A stretch of 64,000 nt of DNA. Source: Ancylostoma caninum (lineage: Eukaryota; Nematoda; Chromadorea; Rhabditida; Ancylostomatidae). Shown here piece by piece: positions 9,433 to 19,129 of the stretch. Position 1 is the stretch's first letter. Every line of letters begins with the position of its first letter. Position numbers and translations under genes: made by a program. Location of the stretch: assembly GCA_037903475.1 (NCBI GenBank), contig JBAJFG010000633.1, positions 434,001 to 498,000 on the forward strand. The letters run 5' to 3'. Below the pieces are notes generated by a model, which saw only the letters and a program-made list of their open reading frames with translations, did no database searches and was not told where the DNA came from.

Positions 9433-11185
9433 TATAAGCTCTTGAACAGATGTTTGAAAAGTAAAGCCCAAGTCGAAGTTATACGAAAAGAAGGCCTAAG
9501 AGCAACCACGAATATTGAAAAGGCCAATCTGTTAGCTGACGAATTCTGTGATGTATTCACAGAAGATGACGGTACTCTTCCTTTATTTGAACCAACGGTT
9601 AAATTTCCATTGGAGAACATTCCGTGGTTCTATGAGAAATATGTCTATGATTTCATCATTAAATGTCCAGCTCCTTACTCGACCACACCTGATTTCATAC
9701 CAGCTTCTTTCGTGAAACAGATTGCACATGTTATTGTGGAGCCTCTCACTTATATCTTTAATCAATGTATGATGTCTTCCCAAGTCCCAGCAAGATGGAA
9801 ACATTCCCTAGTAACTCCAATTCTCAAAAAAGAACCATCTTCGAACCCATCCATTTACAGGCCTGTAAGCATCACTTCATTGTTTTGTAGGATTTTTGAG
9901 AAAATTGTTAAAAGCATGTTGTTGATCATCTCGATAAGAACAATATAAACCCAGAACAGCAGCATGGTTTTGTCCGGGGTAGACCAGTAGAAACCAATAT
10001 GCTAGATTGCATCAACGATTGGACCAATCTATTAGATGAGAAGGAGAGCTGTGATGTAATATATTTTGATTTTTCGAAAGCATTTGATAGGGTAGGTCAG
10101 AAAAAGCTTATTCATAAAATTGAAAGATTGGGATTTCGTCCTTAATTGTGTAAGTGGATTGAACAATATGTAACAGGTAGAACGTTCCAAGTTAATGTTA
10201 GAAATGAATACTCAACTATAAGGCAAGTTAAGAGTGGGGTCCCTCAGAGAGGTGTCTTATCACCTCTACTCTTCATAATTGTTACAGCAGAACTAGCTGA
10301 GATAGTGTGGGATGAAGGTCTTCATTACAAACAGTTTGCTGATGATCTCAAAGTTTATGGTCAGTCCACGGGTGAAATGCGTGAAAAACCCCAATCAGCC
10401 ATAGATAGACTAGTCACCTGGTCTACTATCTGGCAATTACAGTTATCGCCGGACAAAACGAAATATATGCGAATCGGACAATCTGCACTCAATCACTCTT
10501 TCAATATGCGAGATTTGGAAATTGCTCAAGTGGAAAAAATCACTTACCTAGGATATCACTACAGCAACTCTCTTGACGTTTCTGATCATTACACTTATGT
10601 AAGCAGAAAGGCCTTCTCACGCACATATCACATATTCAAAGGCTTATCGACCAGGAACGAGAACGTTCTTATACAAGCATATGGATCATATGTGAGACCA
10701 ATTGTCGAATGTGGTACAACTGTTTTTGCTCCACATAAGAAGAAAGACTTGATGAGAATTGAAAAAACAAATGAAAAAAATTAAAAAATTTAAAAAAAAT
10801 TACAAAATAATTACACAAGAAAGTTAATGATACGACATCGGGGATTTCAATACTCTGATATTCCAGAGTCTGCGCCACAAAATAAGTTGTATGGTCTTCA
10901 CAACTTCAGCTCTCGGAGAAAATTTTTTGATGCATGTTCTGTGTTCAAGATAGTTTCCAACATGTACAAAATTCGATTAACAAATTTTTACAAACTTTTG
11001 CCATCCAAGACAAAAGGACTTCCCTTCAAGATTTCGTATCCGAAACCAAAAAGATCAATAAGACAGCAATCATTTACTGCTCGTGCAGGCTCCGCATTTT
11101 TGCAATTAAGGACAGGTTTGACACCCTGCTGGAAGAATTTTGCCTTTTCAAACTAATCGCTGCACGTGCCCTTCTAAAGTATTAG
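9433..11185 (+). pseudogene. Non-LTR retrotransposon ORF2, reverse transcriptase part (CR1/Sam-like)
   Basis: This is the reverse transcriptase portion of the element interrupted by mariner. Domains in order: linker (LLADEFCDVFTEDDGTLP), RT fingers (WKHSLVTPILKK, YRPVSITSLFCRIFEK), then after a frameshift near 9930 palm motif A (VIYFDFSKAFDRV), the B region GVPQRGVLSPLLF, and catalytic FADD at 10335-10346. Thumb and C-terminal sequence runs to 11185, with another frame change around 10780-10830 at an A-rich tract. An in-frame TAA lies at 10143-10145. The standard PQGSVLSP is altered by an extra Arg (PQRG). The element is dead. The 3' untranslated region ends in a TATCC-type repeat, typical of CR1-like 3' tails. 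Confidence 0.85.
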
Positions 11186-11315
11186 ATTGTGTGTTTCTAT
11201 GTATACTTTATAGTGTATTTTTTTTTTTCATAATCAGCTGTAATTTTCTTGAATAGTTTGTGTTGCATCGTGACGTAACCTTATCTCACGACTGTCTTAT
11301 ACATATAGTCGTAAT

Positions 11316-11390
11316 AAATCTATCTATCCTACCCTATCCTATCCTATCCTATCCTATCCTATCCTATCCTATCTATCTATCTATCCCGAG
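11316..11390 (+). repeat. Retrotransposon 3' tail microsatellite (TATCC)n/(TATC)n
   Basis: About ten TATCC units followed by four TATC units directly follow the 3' untranslated region of the interrupted retrotransposon. CR1-like elements end in short tandem repeats rather than poly(A), so this marks the element's 3' terminus. Confidence 0.75.
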
Positions 11391-11401
11391 CAGAGTTAGA
11401 A

Positions 11402-11590
11402 GCCCCATTATCAGCCACTACGTCCCAGGGTCCTCTTTCTTATAAAGAAGAGGCTACCTAGGAGAGGCAGTTTCCCCCAGGGCCAAAGCAAATGAAAAAC
11501 ACATGAAAACATCAACAATGTCGATTTGAGGCATGCGCGGGCAAAACGTGGAAAAGGCGAGGCTGGGCGCTTCCTGCTAACGCCGAAATT
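11402..11590 (+). repeat. Dispersed repeat R1, copy 2
   Basis: The inverted partner of 1205-1378. It begins right after the retrotransposon tail with CCCCATTATCAGCC and contains TCCCAGGGTCCTC, AAGAAGAGGCTACCTA, AAAAACACATGAAAACATC and GCGGGCAAAACGTGGAAAA. No coding capacity. Confidence 0.6.
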
Positions 11591-13190
11591 ACTTTGTTCG
11601 GAGAAGGAATGCCGTCGGCATGCGATCGGATCCCAGGAAAACAACAATGGAAGAGGTCCCTAATTTGCCTCGCGTTGCTTCATCAGTAGGGCAAAAAAAA
11701 AGGTGCCTGTGCACGTCACTAGAAGCTCCTGCCTCTGCGGGGTCTCACACAGACCGCCATAACTGCCGGGATTGCTCTGCTGAGCAAAGTAGTCGGCAGC
11801 CCGCAGGCGCTGCTCGCATCTGCAGCGAGCCATAAACAGAGCGCCGTTTTGTTTTCCGGCTCCTCTCGCATTCCCAATTGTATGCATCGCGCCTGGATTT
11901 CGTTCAATTTTTGCGTGTAGCAAATTTCATTAAGTTTAATACCCTTGTTACCGTCAACGGAACTTTTTTGCCTCGATGTCATATTGCATCCGCCGCTTCT
12001 CCATCCGTGTGTGCGTCCCATACAGCTAACCCCCTGGATTTGGATTGCCTTATTGTCTGAGGCTATCTCTTGGCACAACAGCCCCCAACAAAATGGGATC
12101 TGTCTGCCATAAATGCACAACTCTACGAAATTATCATATGAAAAAGATGAAAATTCGGGATTTTCTTGCAAATCACTCTAGGACCTCAATTCTGCACCAT
12201 CTTCTAAAAATCCTCTCTATTCGCACTTGTATTCTAATTTGTATGAGTTTGAAAGCTTATTCCATTCCAATTCTATCTATGATTTATTTTTTTTCTCATG
12301 AAAACTAACACTTTCCTTTGTCTCCCATCTATAAAACCAAGGATTTGTATATCGTTTGTGGTAACTCTAAAATTTTGGGAATTATTGTAAGTCAAAAATG
12401 GTACGTGAATGACGTGCTCTAAGCTCCCCTGTCGCTGCAACCACTGTTCGCGAAAACTCGTCCTTCTCGTGCTTGATGTCAAACGTCTTCATTTCAATTA
12501 GACGCACTCAGCTGCACAGTATACATGAATTCCTTGTGTAGGATGAGTTTCACAAAAAATCTGACTTCGAACTCTCTCACAGATGAAAATGTCCACAACT
12601 CCCGACAAAGATTTTTGACTTCAGGGTCGTTCTGATATTCATTTATATATGGGAACAAGAGCAGCATTTTTCATTTTTATAAGTACCAGGTTGATCTTGT
12701 TTTTGTCGAGCGGCATCCCACAGTGGTCACACATTTTCGAACTTTTTAGCAGGATAGCGTTCATGGCCTTGTGTACCTATGTTCCCTGCAAAACAACTTT
12801 CTCTTTTCTTAAATGGAAATTTACAACTTTCTGAATCTCAAGGGAAAAAACATTGCTCCATAACTTATTTGTTTGCTACAGCACAAGATTCGGAGCAAAT
12901 TTCGAATTGATTTCTATCATCCTACTCTATAACAAAGCGCATATCTCCTATATAATAAAGCGCTAGCCCCTTTGTTTACGCCGAGCGTATCTGTCGGTAC
13001 TTTGATCCCTCGCATGAACTATTGCGAAAGATACGGTCCGCACCAGCTCTTGAGGGAATCGCCAAAGAAACAATTCGGAAACTCGCAAATCTCCCAATTT
13101 TCCGTGGAAACCTTGAATAGTGATGAGCGGAAGTGCTGGCACGCCTCGGGGAGATCTACGGGAGGATCTTACTCTATATTAGAGTTTTAC
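11591..13190. other. No recognised gene
   Basis: Only short reading frames without family motifs. At 12944-12965 there is a TCTCCTATATAATAAAGCG stretch resembling a Helitron 5' terminus, but no matching 3' end was identified. Nothing else is supported. Confidence 0.35.
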
Positions 13191-13194
13191 ATTC

Positions 13195-13425
13195 GAAAAT
13201 GTTTTTCAAATATTCGAATATTCGGATTTTCGAATTTTTGGGAACCCCCGAATTTTCGAATATTCGAATTTCCGAATTTTTGCGAACCATCGAATTTTCG
13301 AATAGTCGAATTTTCGAATAATCCCGGACCCTCGAATTTTCGAATATTCGAACTTTCGAATACTGCGGGGCCATCGAATTTTCGAATATTCGAATGTTCG
13401 AATATTTATTCGAATAACATTCCAT
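13195..13425. repeat. TTCGAA-rich minisatellite, array 1
   Basis: About five units of ~42 bp, each composed of ATCGAATTTTCGAATATTCG-like sequence separated by G/C-rich spacers such as GAACCCCC, GAACCAT, GACCCT and GGGCCAT. Nearly every unit contains the palindrome TTCGAATATTCGAA, so the array can fold and reads alike on both strands. The right flank (TTCGAATAACATTCCATTTGG, then TAAAAACATTTTGTACCCATG) is similar to the right flank of array 2. Confidence 0.75.
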
Positions 13426-14470
13426 TTGGTAAAAACATTTTGTACCCATGCACGTAGGTGAACAAGGCGATATGTTTGCCAATCACAACGGGCATGAAAC
13501 TTTTAGGGTAGTAAGTTTCATCTGCCGTTTTGGAATTTCTCACAACGTTCTCATGAGTGGAAGCTTGTGCTGCTGTGGAGTTGGTCCCTCATCCGTTTTA
13601 GAATTGCAACTGGTTGAAATTCCTAACCTTAAGAACGTTTATCTCACTTGAGGTCTCTAACCATCATTAAAGGATCGTAAAGTGGATGAAACCCTTCGAA
13701 CGTGAAAAGGCTTTCGCTTTAATATCTCTGTGTTGTAGTTTAACAAAACGAGCCATGGTAGTGAATGTAGAGGTTTTGACGCGGTAAAAATAATGTTGGG
13801 TACAGTGGTTCAGTTACCTTGGTCATGAATGAGTTTCCAGCTATCAACAAAAAAGCGTCAGCGACATTTAAAAAACACTGCGTGTTATCCCGTTCCTCAT
13901 TATTACTTCTGTTCATCGGATCCAACTGCATGCTTGTACGTTGAATGTCAAAACCAACGGAACTTCTATAACAAGAAGTCGGAGCATGTTTGGGCAGAAA
14001 GGATAATAAGAGGATCTCAAGCTATTGTGTGAACTTCGAATTCCATAACTGACGGACATGTACTTTGGAAGAGTTCCAACGAAGCAGTAGTCGGAAATCA
14101 GCTAAATGTAAGGAGGAATGCTGTGTAAAAGTTATTGTTGTAGTTTGCAGTTCACTTACATAGTTCTGGAGGGAAGACTTGAATAATTGGAAGTTTGGTT
14201 GAAACTCCTGGTTTCTCAAGTGTCTAGAAAAGTACATACGTAGGTATCACTAGGTTTCACCGAAGAGATCATCGTCGCCAATGTCGTATACCTCGTAGGA
14301 TTGCAGTTTCAAAGCTTCCAAATGCTGTTGGCGGCTTTCGAAAGAGTGCAAAGATATGAGCAGGTTTTTGCGAAAATTGAGATTGAAGTGAGAAATTGGA
14401 CTGGAGTTTCAATCGGAATGGTTCTTCACCGAGAAAAAGGAACAGAAATAACAGTTGCGAAGCAAAACAA
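13426..14470. other. No recognised gene between the two TTCGAA arrays
   Basis: Short ORFs only, none with recognisable domains. The sequence may belong to the elements that carry the two arrays, but their ends could not be set. Confidence 0.3.
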
Positions 14471-14474
14471 TTCC

Positions 14475-14622
14475 AAATATTCGAATTTTCTTCCTAAAAT
14501 TTCCAATATTCGAATTTTTTGAGACCACCGAATTTTTGAATACTCGAACTTTCGAATTTTTCGGAACCTCCGAATTTTCGAATATTCGAACGTTCGGATT
14601 AATATTCGAATTTTATTCGATT
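14475..14622. repeat. TTCGAA-rich minisatellite, array 2
   Basis: About three ~43-bp units with CCGAATTTTCGAATATTCGA-type sequence and spacers GAGACCAC and GGAACCTC, as in array 1. The flank downstream (ATTCGATTCGGTCAAAACTT, then TACATCCATGG) aligns with the flank of array 1, so the arrays belong to two copies of one dispersed element. Confidence 0.7.
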
Positions 14623-14903
14623 CGGTCAAAACTTTACATCCATGGTATATAAATGAGTACAACACAGAAATCGTCAATTAGGACATCTATTTTGCAATAA
14701 AAACGGAAAATTTTGGATCTTTAAGGCAGATTGGGGGAATCATTGATGAAGCGAGTGTGATTTCGCAATCAGAGCTGTGAATCATCAAATACAGCAGAGT
14801 TGAACGGAAATTTTTACTGCATTCCTTCTAAAGCATCAATTAGTGGCAGCAATTAGAAATTAACGGTCAGGGGAACAAATGGTGCACTCCATGAGCTCAG
14901 GTA

Positions 14904-15159
14904 GCCGCTATACTCCTCGAGGAGTATAGCACCTTGCATCACCGTCGCCGGCGACGGCGGCTGCCAATGTTGGCACCCCTCACAATCGATACAGACCGGC
15001 GCCGCAGTCGCCAACATTGGCGGTCGCCGATGTTGGCGATCGCCAGTCGCCGGCGACGGCGGCTGCCGCCGCCGCTCCGCCCACAATCGATGCGTATCGG
15101 CCTCACAGTCGCCGGCGACGGCGACGCGAGGTGCTACAGTCCTCGAGGACTATAGCGGC
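14904..15159. mobile_element. GC-rich foldback element with internal palindromes
   Basis: The ends are inverted repeats: GCCGCTATACTCCTCGAGG on the left and its near complement on the right (CCTCGAGGACTATAGCGGC). Each arm holds its own self-complementary stretch: a perfect 22-bp palindrome at 14908-14929 and an almost perfect one at 15134-15155. Further in, CGTCGCCGGCGACGG occurs at both sides, and CCAACATTGGCG/CGATGTTGGCG repeats fill the centre. It is 256 bp with no coding capacity. It is either a foldback MITE or a structured-RNA-like element. Confidence 0.65.
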
Positions 15160-15213
15160 AGTGTTAATATTGTGCTTACGAAGTAGGAATAAATCTTTAC
15201 GCATTTTCCCCAG

Positions 15214-15227
15214 TTACAAGCTAATTG
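15214..15227 (+). repeat. SINE target site duplication, left
   Basis: TTACAAGCTAATTG, identical to 15511-15524 on the other side of the SINE. Confidence 0.85.
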
Positions 15228-15510
15228 GCGCGTGTGGCGCAGTGGTAAGAGGCCCGCTGCACATGCACACGATCGATGGTTCGATCCCGCCCGAGGCCAA
15301 CCAAGCCTTCCATCCCTCCGGGGTCGGTAAATTGGTACCAGAGGAGTCTGGAAGGATGAAGCACTGACTTGGTACATCGGATGCCCCCCGCAAGTCATTG
15401 TACAGGGCACATACGCATTCAACGCCTCTACGATGCTCAGATGAAGTCGAATGCGTGGCGCATCCCTCGTGACGGGATTGATTGACGCCGACCACTTTAT
15501 CCTTTTTTAT
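15228..15510 (+). mobile_element. tRNA-derived SINE
   Basis: A 283-bp short interspersed element bounded by a perfect 14-bp direct repeat. The head resembles a tRNA and has an internal Pol III promoter: A box TGGCGCAGTGG at 15235-15245 and B box GGTTCGATCCC at 15278-15288. The body (CTCCGGGGTCGGTAAATTGG, GGAAGGATGAAGCACTGAC) is not tRNA-related, and the 3' end is T-rich (TTTATCCTTTTTTAT). It needs a partner LINE for mobility; the tail does not obviously match the RTE or CR1-like tails in this window. A functional tRNA is unlikely because no matching acceptor stem is seen. Confidence 0.85.
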
Positions 15511-15524
15511 TTACAAGCTAATTG
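15511..15524 (+). repeat. SINE target site duplication, right
   Basis: TTACAAGCTAATTG, a perfect copy of 15214-15227. Confidence 0.85.
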
Positions 15525-15683
15525 TGCCCGAATCATAACAATTTCGATTTCCAGCGTTATATCATAAATAAAAACGACTTGACCACGTGAGGATCTGTGC
15601 TGCTACTCATACAACGGACCATGTAGAAGCTCTTTATATTGAACATAATAAGAGTTAACCTCCAAACCGTTTGGGAGCTACGC

Positions 15684-15840
15684 AGTTTCGCAGAAAATCA
15701 CTGTCATCCGCGAAGCGCGGCGAAGCTGCGCTTCGTGTGGATGACTCGGGTTTTTTTTTCAGAGTTTACCTAGCTCGGAGGTAACGTGGCACACGGGTCC
15801 GAGACAGAGCGCCGCGAAGCGGCGCTCTGGTTCGTTACGA
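15684..15840. repeat. Dispersed repeat with strong hairpins, copy 1
   Basis: TTCGCAGAAAATC, GTGTGGATGAC and GGTAACGTGGCACACGGGTC align with the copy at 16735-16831. This copy carries two extra hairpins: CGAAGCGC/GCGCTTCG (15711-15718 with 15728-15735), and a 10-bp stem with GAA loop at 15806-15828 (AGAGCGCCGC/GCGGCGCTCT). Function unknown. Confidence 0.5.
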
Positions 15841-16734
15841 AATATGTCTGTCTGTCGCCAGGTGACTCATCACCTCAAGGAGTCGAGGGGACGGCAATTT
15901 CTTCCATTTTCGAATAGAATTCTCGGCAGTTAAAGCAGATGTTCGCAGAAAAAAAGGTAGGAAATGATTAAAGGGGTTCCCCACACCCACTGGAAAGACT
16001 ATTTCGCAATTTATCCAGAAAGAAAAGTCGAGGGCGTTGTGGTTGCATGCCCTCGTTTAAGATGCTTGAACTACATACACATTTGGACTCCAGGTGAGCA
16101 GAATCCAGACTAAACAAGCCAGGACAACCCCCACACCCTTGGTCTCTTTACTTTCAATAACGTTTTCAGAATCATATTTCTTTATTAAACATTATTCACA
16201 CTACATCAAAGCTAACAAAGTAGACACGCGCGGTTCAAAACAAAAGAGGCTCATATACGACAGCTCAACTCTTCAAAACGTAGTACTTACCTGAGAGTTC
16301 GGAAAAACAGTCATGTGGAAGCCCCGAAAGGCCACGAAAAGGTGAAGAATGTCGTTAGGGGTGTTGCGGCAAGAATGAGCGGTTAGCTGCTGCAGCTGAA
16401 CCACTGTACAGCCTGCCAAGATGTTTTTCTTTCACAGTTTTTGACCCCCCCCCCCCTATCAGATTCTTTTCGCTGGATACAAGTAAAGACTAGAAGAGAA
16501 GGGGTCGAAAAGGGTTTTGAGGCCGCACAGGAATTTTTCAAAAAACCTTTGAAAACAGCGAGTCGAATGACTACTTCACAGTTCTAAGAAGAGGAATCGG
16601 TCAAAAATATTTGTTGGAGGAGAAAATCTGAAAAGTTCTGGAAAAACAGAAAGGGTCACCTAAGAATTGAATTTATTTCATTCAGCCGGGAAAGCAAATT
16701 CTGTCCCCAGAAATTTGACCAAAAAAATGAAGCA

Positions 16735-16831
16735 GATTCGCAGAAAATCGCTTAGTGTGAATGACAATGATTTTCTTAGAGTGTAGATATTCTAGAGTGA
16801 CGTGGCGCACGGGGCCGAGGCAGATTTCTTC
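16735..16831. repeat. Dispersed repeat, copy 2
   Basis: TTCGCAGAAAATC, GTGTGAATGAC and GTGACGTGGCGCACGGGGCC align with 15684-15812 in the same orientation, but without the hairpin insertions. Confidence 0.5.
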
Positions 16832-18256
16832 TTGCTCGGTCAGAAGATATAGCGCAACACCGCTACAAAAACATGGAGAGAGTAAAAACATTTTCCTTGC
16901 AAATCTTTAGCCAATCCATAGATACCAGAGGTCAAAAAAGCCTGTAAAGAAGCAAACAAGCGTTAGAAAACAGTTCCAATGCAACCTGACTTTGCTTTCC
17001 TATTTTAGGGTGGATTTCCGTAGGAGGTTCATCTGCATCAAAGCTATGAAATTAGTTTCATTACTTTCGGTAATTTTTTTGCGCCAAAATTTTGTATTAT
17101 ACACTCAAGTCATAATTCTATTGAAATGCTTCACTTTTCAAGCTCTTTGCCGCTGATGTTAGGCTAATTTCAGAGTATCGTACTCCAACATAGTCCACTT
17201 CAGATCAAGTGCTATCAGTGCAATGCAGAAGATCCAGAAAAAAATTTGCTTTTCACAATTTCACCAAGGATGGAAAATGTTACATTTTCAGACAGTCAAC
17301 GAAGAGAGCGCGGTCTCAGCAGCATTGTCGCAATGCTTCACGGTTTTTCATTGTTACTCTTATACTTCTTACAAAATTAATGCATGAATTAATGTGAAGG
17401 AAAGTTGCTTTGGATGAAATAGGGAATGAAATGTGCATGAGATGTGCCTGACACATGCTCGACTTTAACAACAGGTAGTACAGGGAGGGGATCAACCGAT
17501 TTGCGATGTACGCAAACTTATTTTCCCACGTAACTATCAGATTCCTGTTGCACACCAGCAGACATCTCGTGGACAACCTGTGCCAACCACTTTTATCTCA
17601 TACAAACAGATGCTATTACACGATCATTTGATCTATTCCGTCGCTTTACAATTTCAGGATGTTGTTCACGCTCAAGATAAATGTCAGCGAAGTCTTTCAG
17701 TCTTTCGATATTTTAGTCATTTGCATTCAAAAAATCGAAAGGAAATATCTTTGATTTGGTCTCCAAGATATGGTGGACTGGCTGTTAAGATTGGTGGCAT
17801 ACACATTTCAGTCTTCTGTACATCAACACTACATATTTGTTTTGAGAGACATTATGTCTTACAAAGTAATGCTGTTTACTCTTGCGAGTGTTCCAAGATT
17901 TCGGTTGAACAGCTGCACAACTGCACATCGCCGCTATAGTGCACGTGCACTGCTGGGTGCGTATGCAAGGTCACATGAGAGATTTTCCGACGATATTATT
18001 CGCTTTAGATGACAAATCCACCTCCCATGTGAATGTCGTTGCTTTAAATTCACTTTTAATGTTCCATGCTTTGCTTGTTAGCCCTTCGTTCCATCCTCCC
18101 CCTCTCCCCCCTTTGCTCTCCCCATACGATAGGAGCGCTTATTTTTCTTCCTTTCCCGCTTTTTCCACTTTCGTTCGGAGATTGTTCAGGTCATTTCTCG
18201 CTCAGTTTCCGAAACAAACTGTTGCCGTGAAATTTTCTCAGGGAATGCTATTATCA
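16832..18256. other. No recognised gene
   Basis: Open frames such as 17580-17939 (+) and 17316-17576 (-) show no family motif and no supporting splice pattern. A 14-base C run lies just outside at 16446-16458. Nothing else is supported up to the Helitron boundary. Confidence 0.3.
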
Positions 18257-18930
18257 TCTGTATATATAAAAGTGAAAGTTTGTTTGTGTGTTTGTGTGTG
18301 TGTGTGTGTTTGTGTGTTCCGAATAGAAATCGCGGAGGATGAACCAATCGGGACCAAATTTTGCAGGTAGGTTCTTTGGGGGCCGGCGGAGGTTATAGGC
18401 TACTTTTCACTCGAGACTATCGATTGGCCTATCGATTATATCGATTTTATTGATTTTTCGTCATATTTTTTCATTATGTCACGGGGACATGTCTACTGGG
18501 GTTTTCCAATATGCTGAGCACGAAAATGGCAACCATTTTGAAAGATATTATCGATTTATTGATTTTATTGATTTTCGTACACTACTGCTCAGGGATCGGT
18601 GAGGACATGCCCACAGGGGTTTTCTGATATGCTGAACACAAATATGGCGTTAACTCAAGCGTATACCATTTATTTTATCCTTTCCGAATGATTCCCCTCT
18701 CACACCTACAGGTTTGATTGACGTACGGCGCAGCAGCACCGAGCGAGTGAGGTGGTTTAATTACCCAAGTTTGAGGTACTTTTTACACGAGCGTGTTTGT
18801 CCTGCTCGAGGCTGGACGTACTGCGGCGGGAGCCCGATGCACCGGCGGAGTTAGACGCGCCAGCGCAGCACGGCGCACCAGCGGCGCCCCTGTCGCGGCA
18901 ATGGTGCGGAGCACTAGCTGGGTTGGCAGC

Positions 18931-19010
18931 CTATATATAGGCCGTCGTGCTAGGACGCCCCGCCCCCAGTGGGCGGGGCATGTCCCCACGATAGTGCATA
19001 AATACTGGCG
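18931..19010 (+). promoter_or_regulatory. Putative Helitron promoter
   Basis: CTATATATAG (18931-18940), a GC box-like GGGCGGGGC (18971-18979) and a TATA-like CATAAATAC (18998-19006) lie 120-200 bp before the RepHel start codon. This placement suits a Pol II promoter internal to the element. Inference from motifs only. Confidence 0.35.
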
Positions 19011-19117
19011 AGAATCCGCGCACTTTGCGTTCTGTGAAAACTTGCCTCGGCACGTTTTCTGCGCTCAAACCTTCCAAGCCCTAAAAGCTACGTGTGCTTA
19101 AGTGAAAGTAAGTTGTA

Positions 19118-19124
19118 ATTTCAG
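19118..19124 (+). promoter_or_regulatory. Putative splice acceptor before the Helitron ATG
   Basis: ATTTCAG ends five bases before the RepHel ATG and matches the nematode 3' splice consensus TTTCAG. A donor-like GTAAGT lies only 16-17 nt upstream (19108-19113), too close for a cis intron. The acceptor may instead serve spliced-leader trans-splicing. Confidence 0.35.
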
Positions 19125-19129
19125 CCAAA

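Noticed and set aside
12944..12965. Another Helitron 5' end
   Set aside because: Only a short AT-rich resemblance; no matching 3' hairpin and CTRR end found.
15228..15300. Functional tRNA gene
   Set aside because: A and B boxes are perfect, but acceptor and anticodon arms do not pair properly and a target duplication shows it is a SINE.
19108..19124. Cis intron before the Helitron start codon
   Set aside because: The donor-like GTAAGT and the acceptor enclose only about 17 nt, too short to splice.
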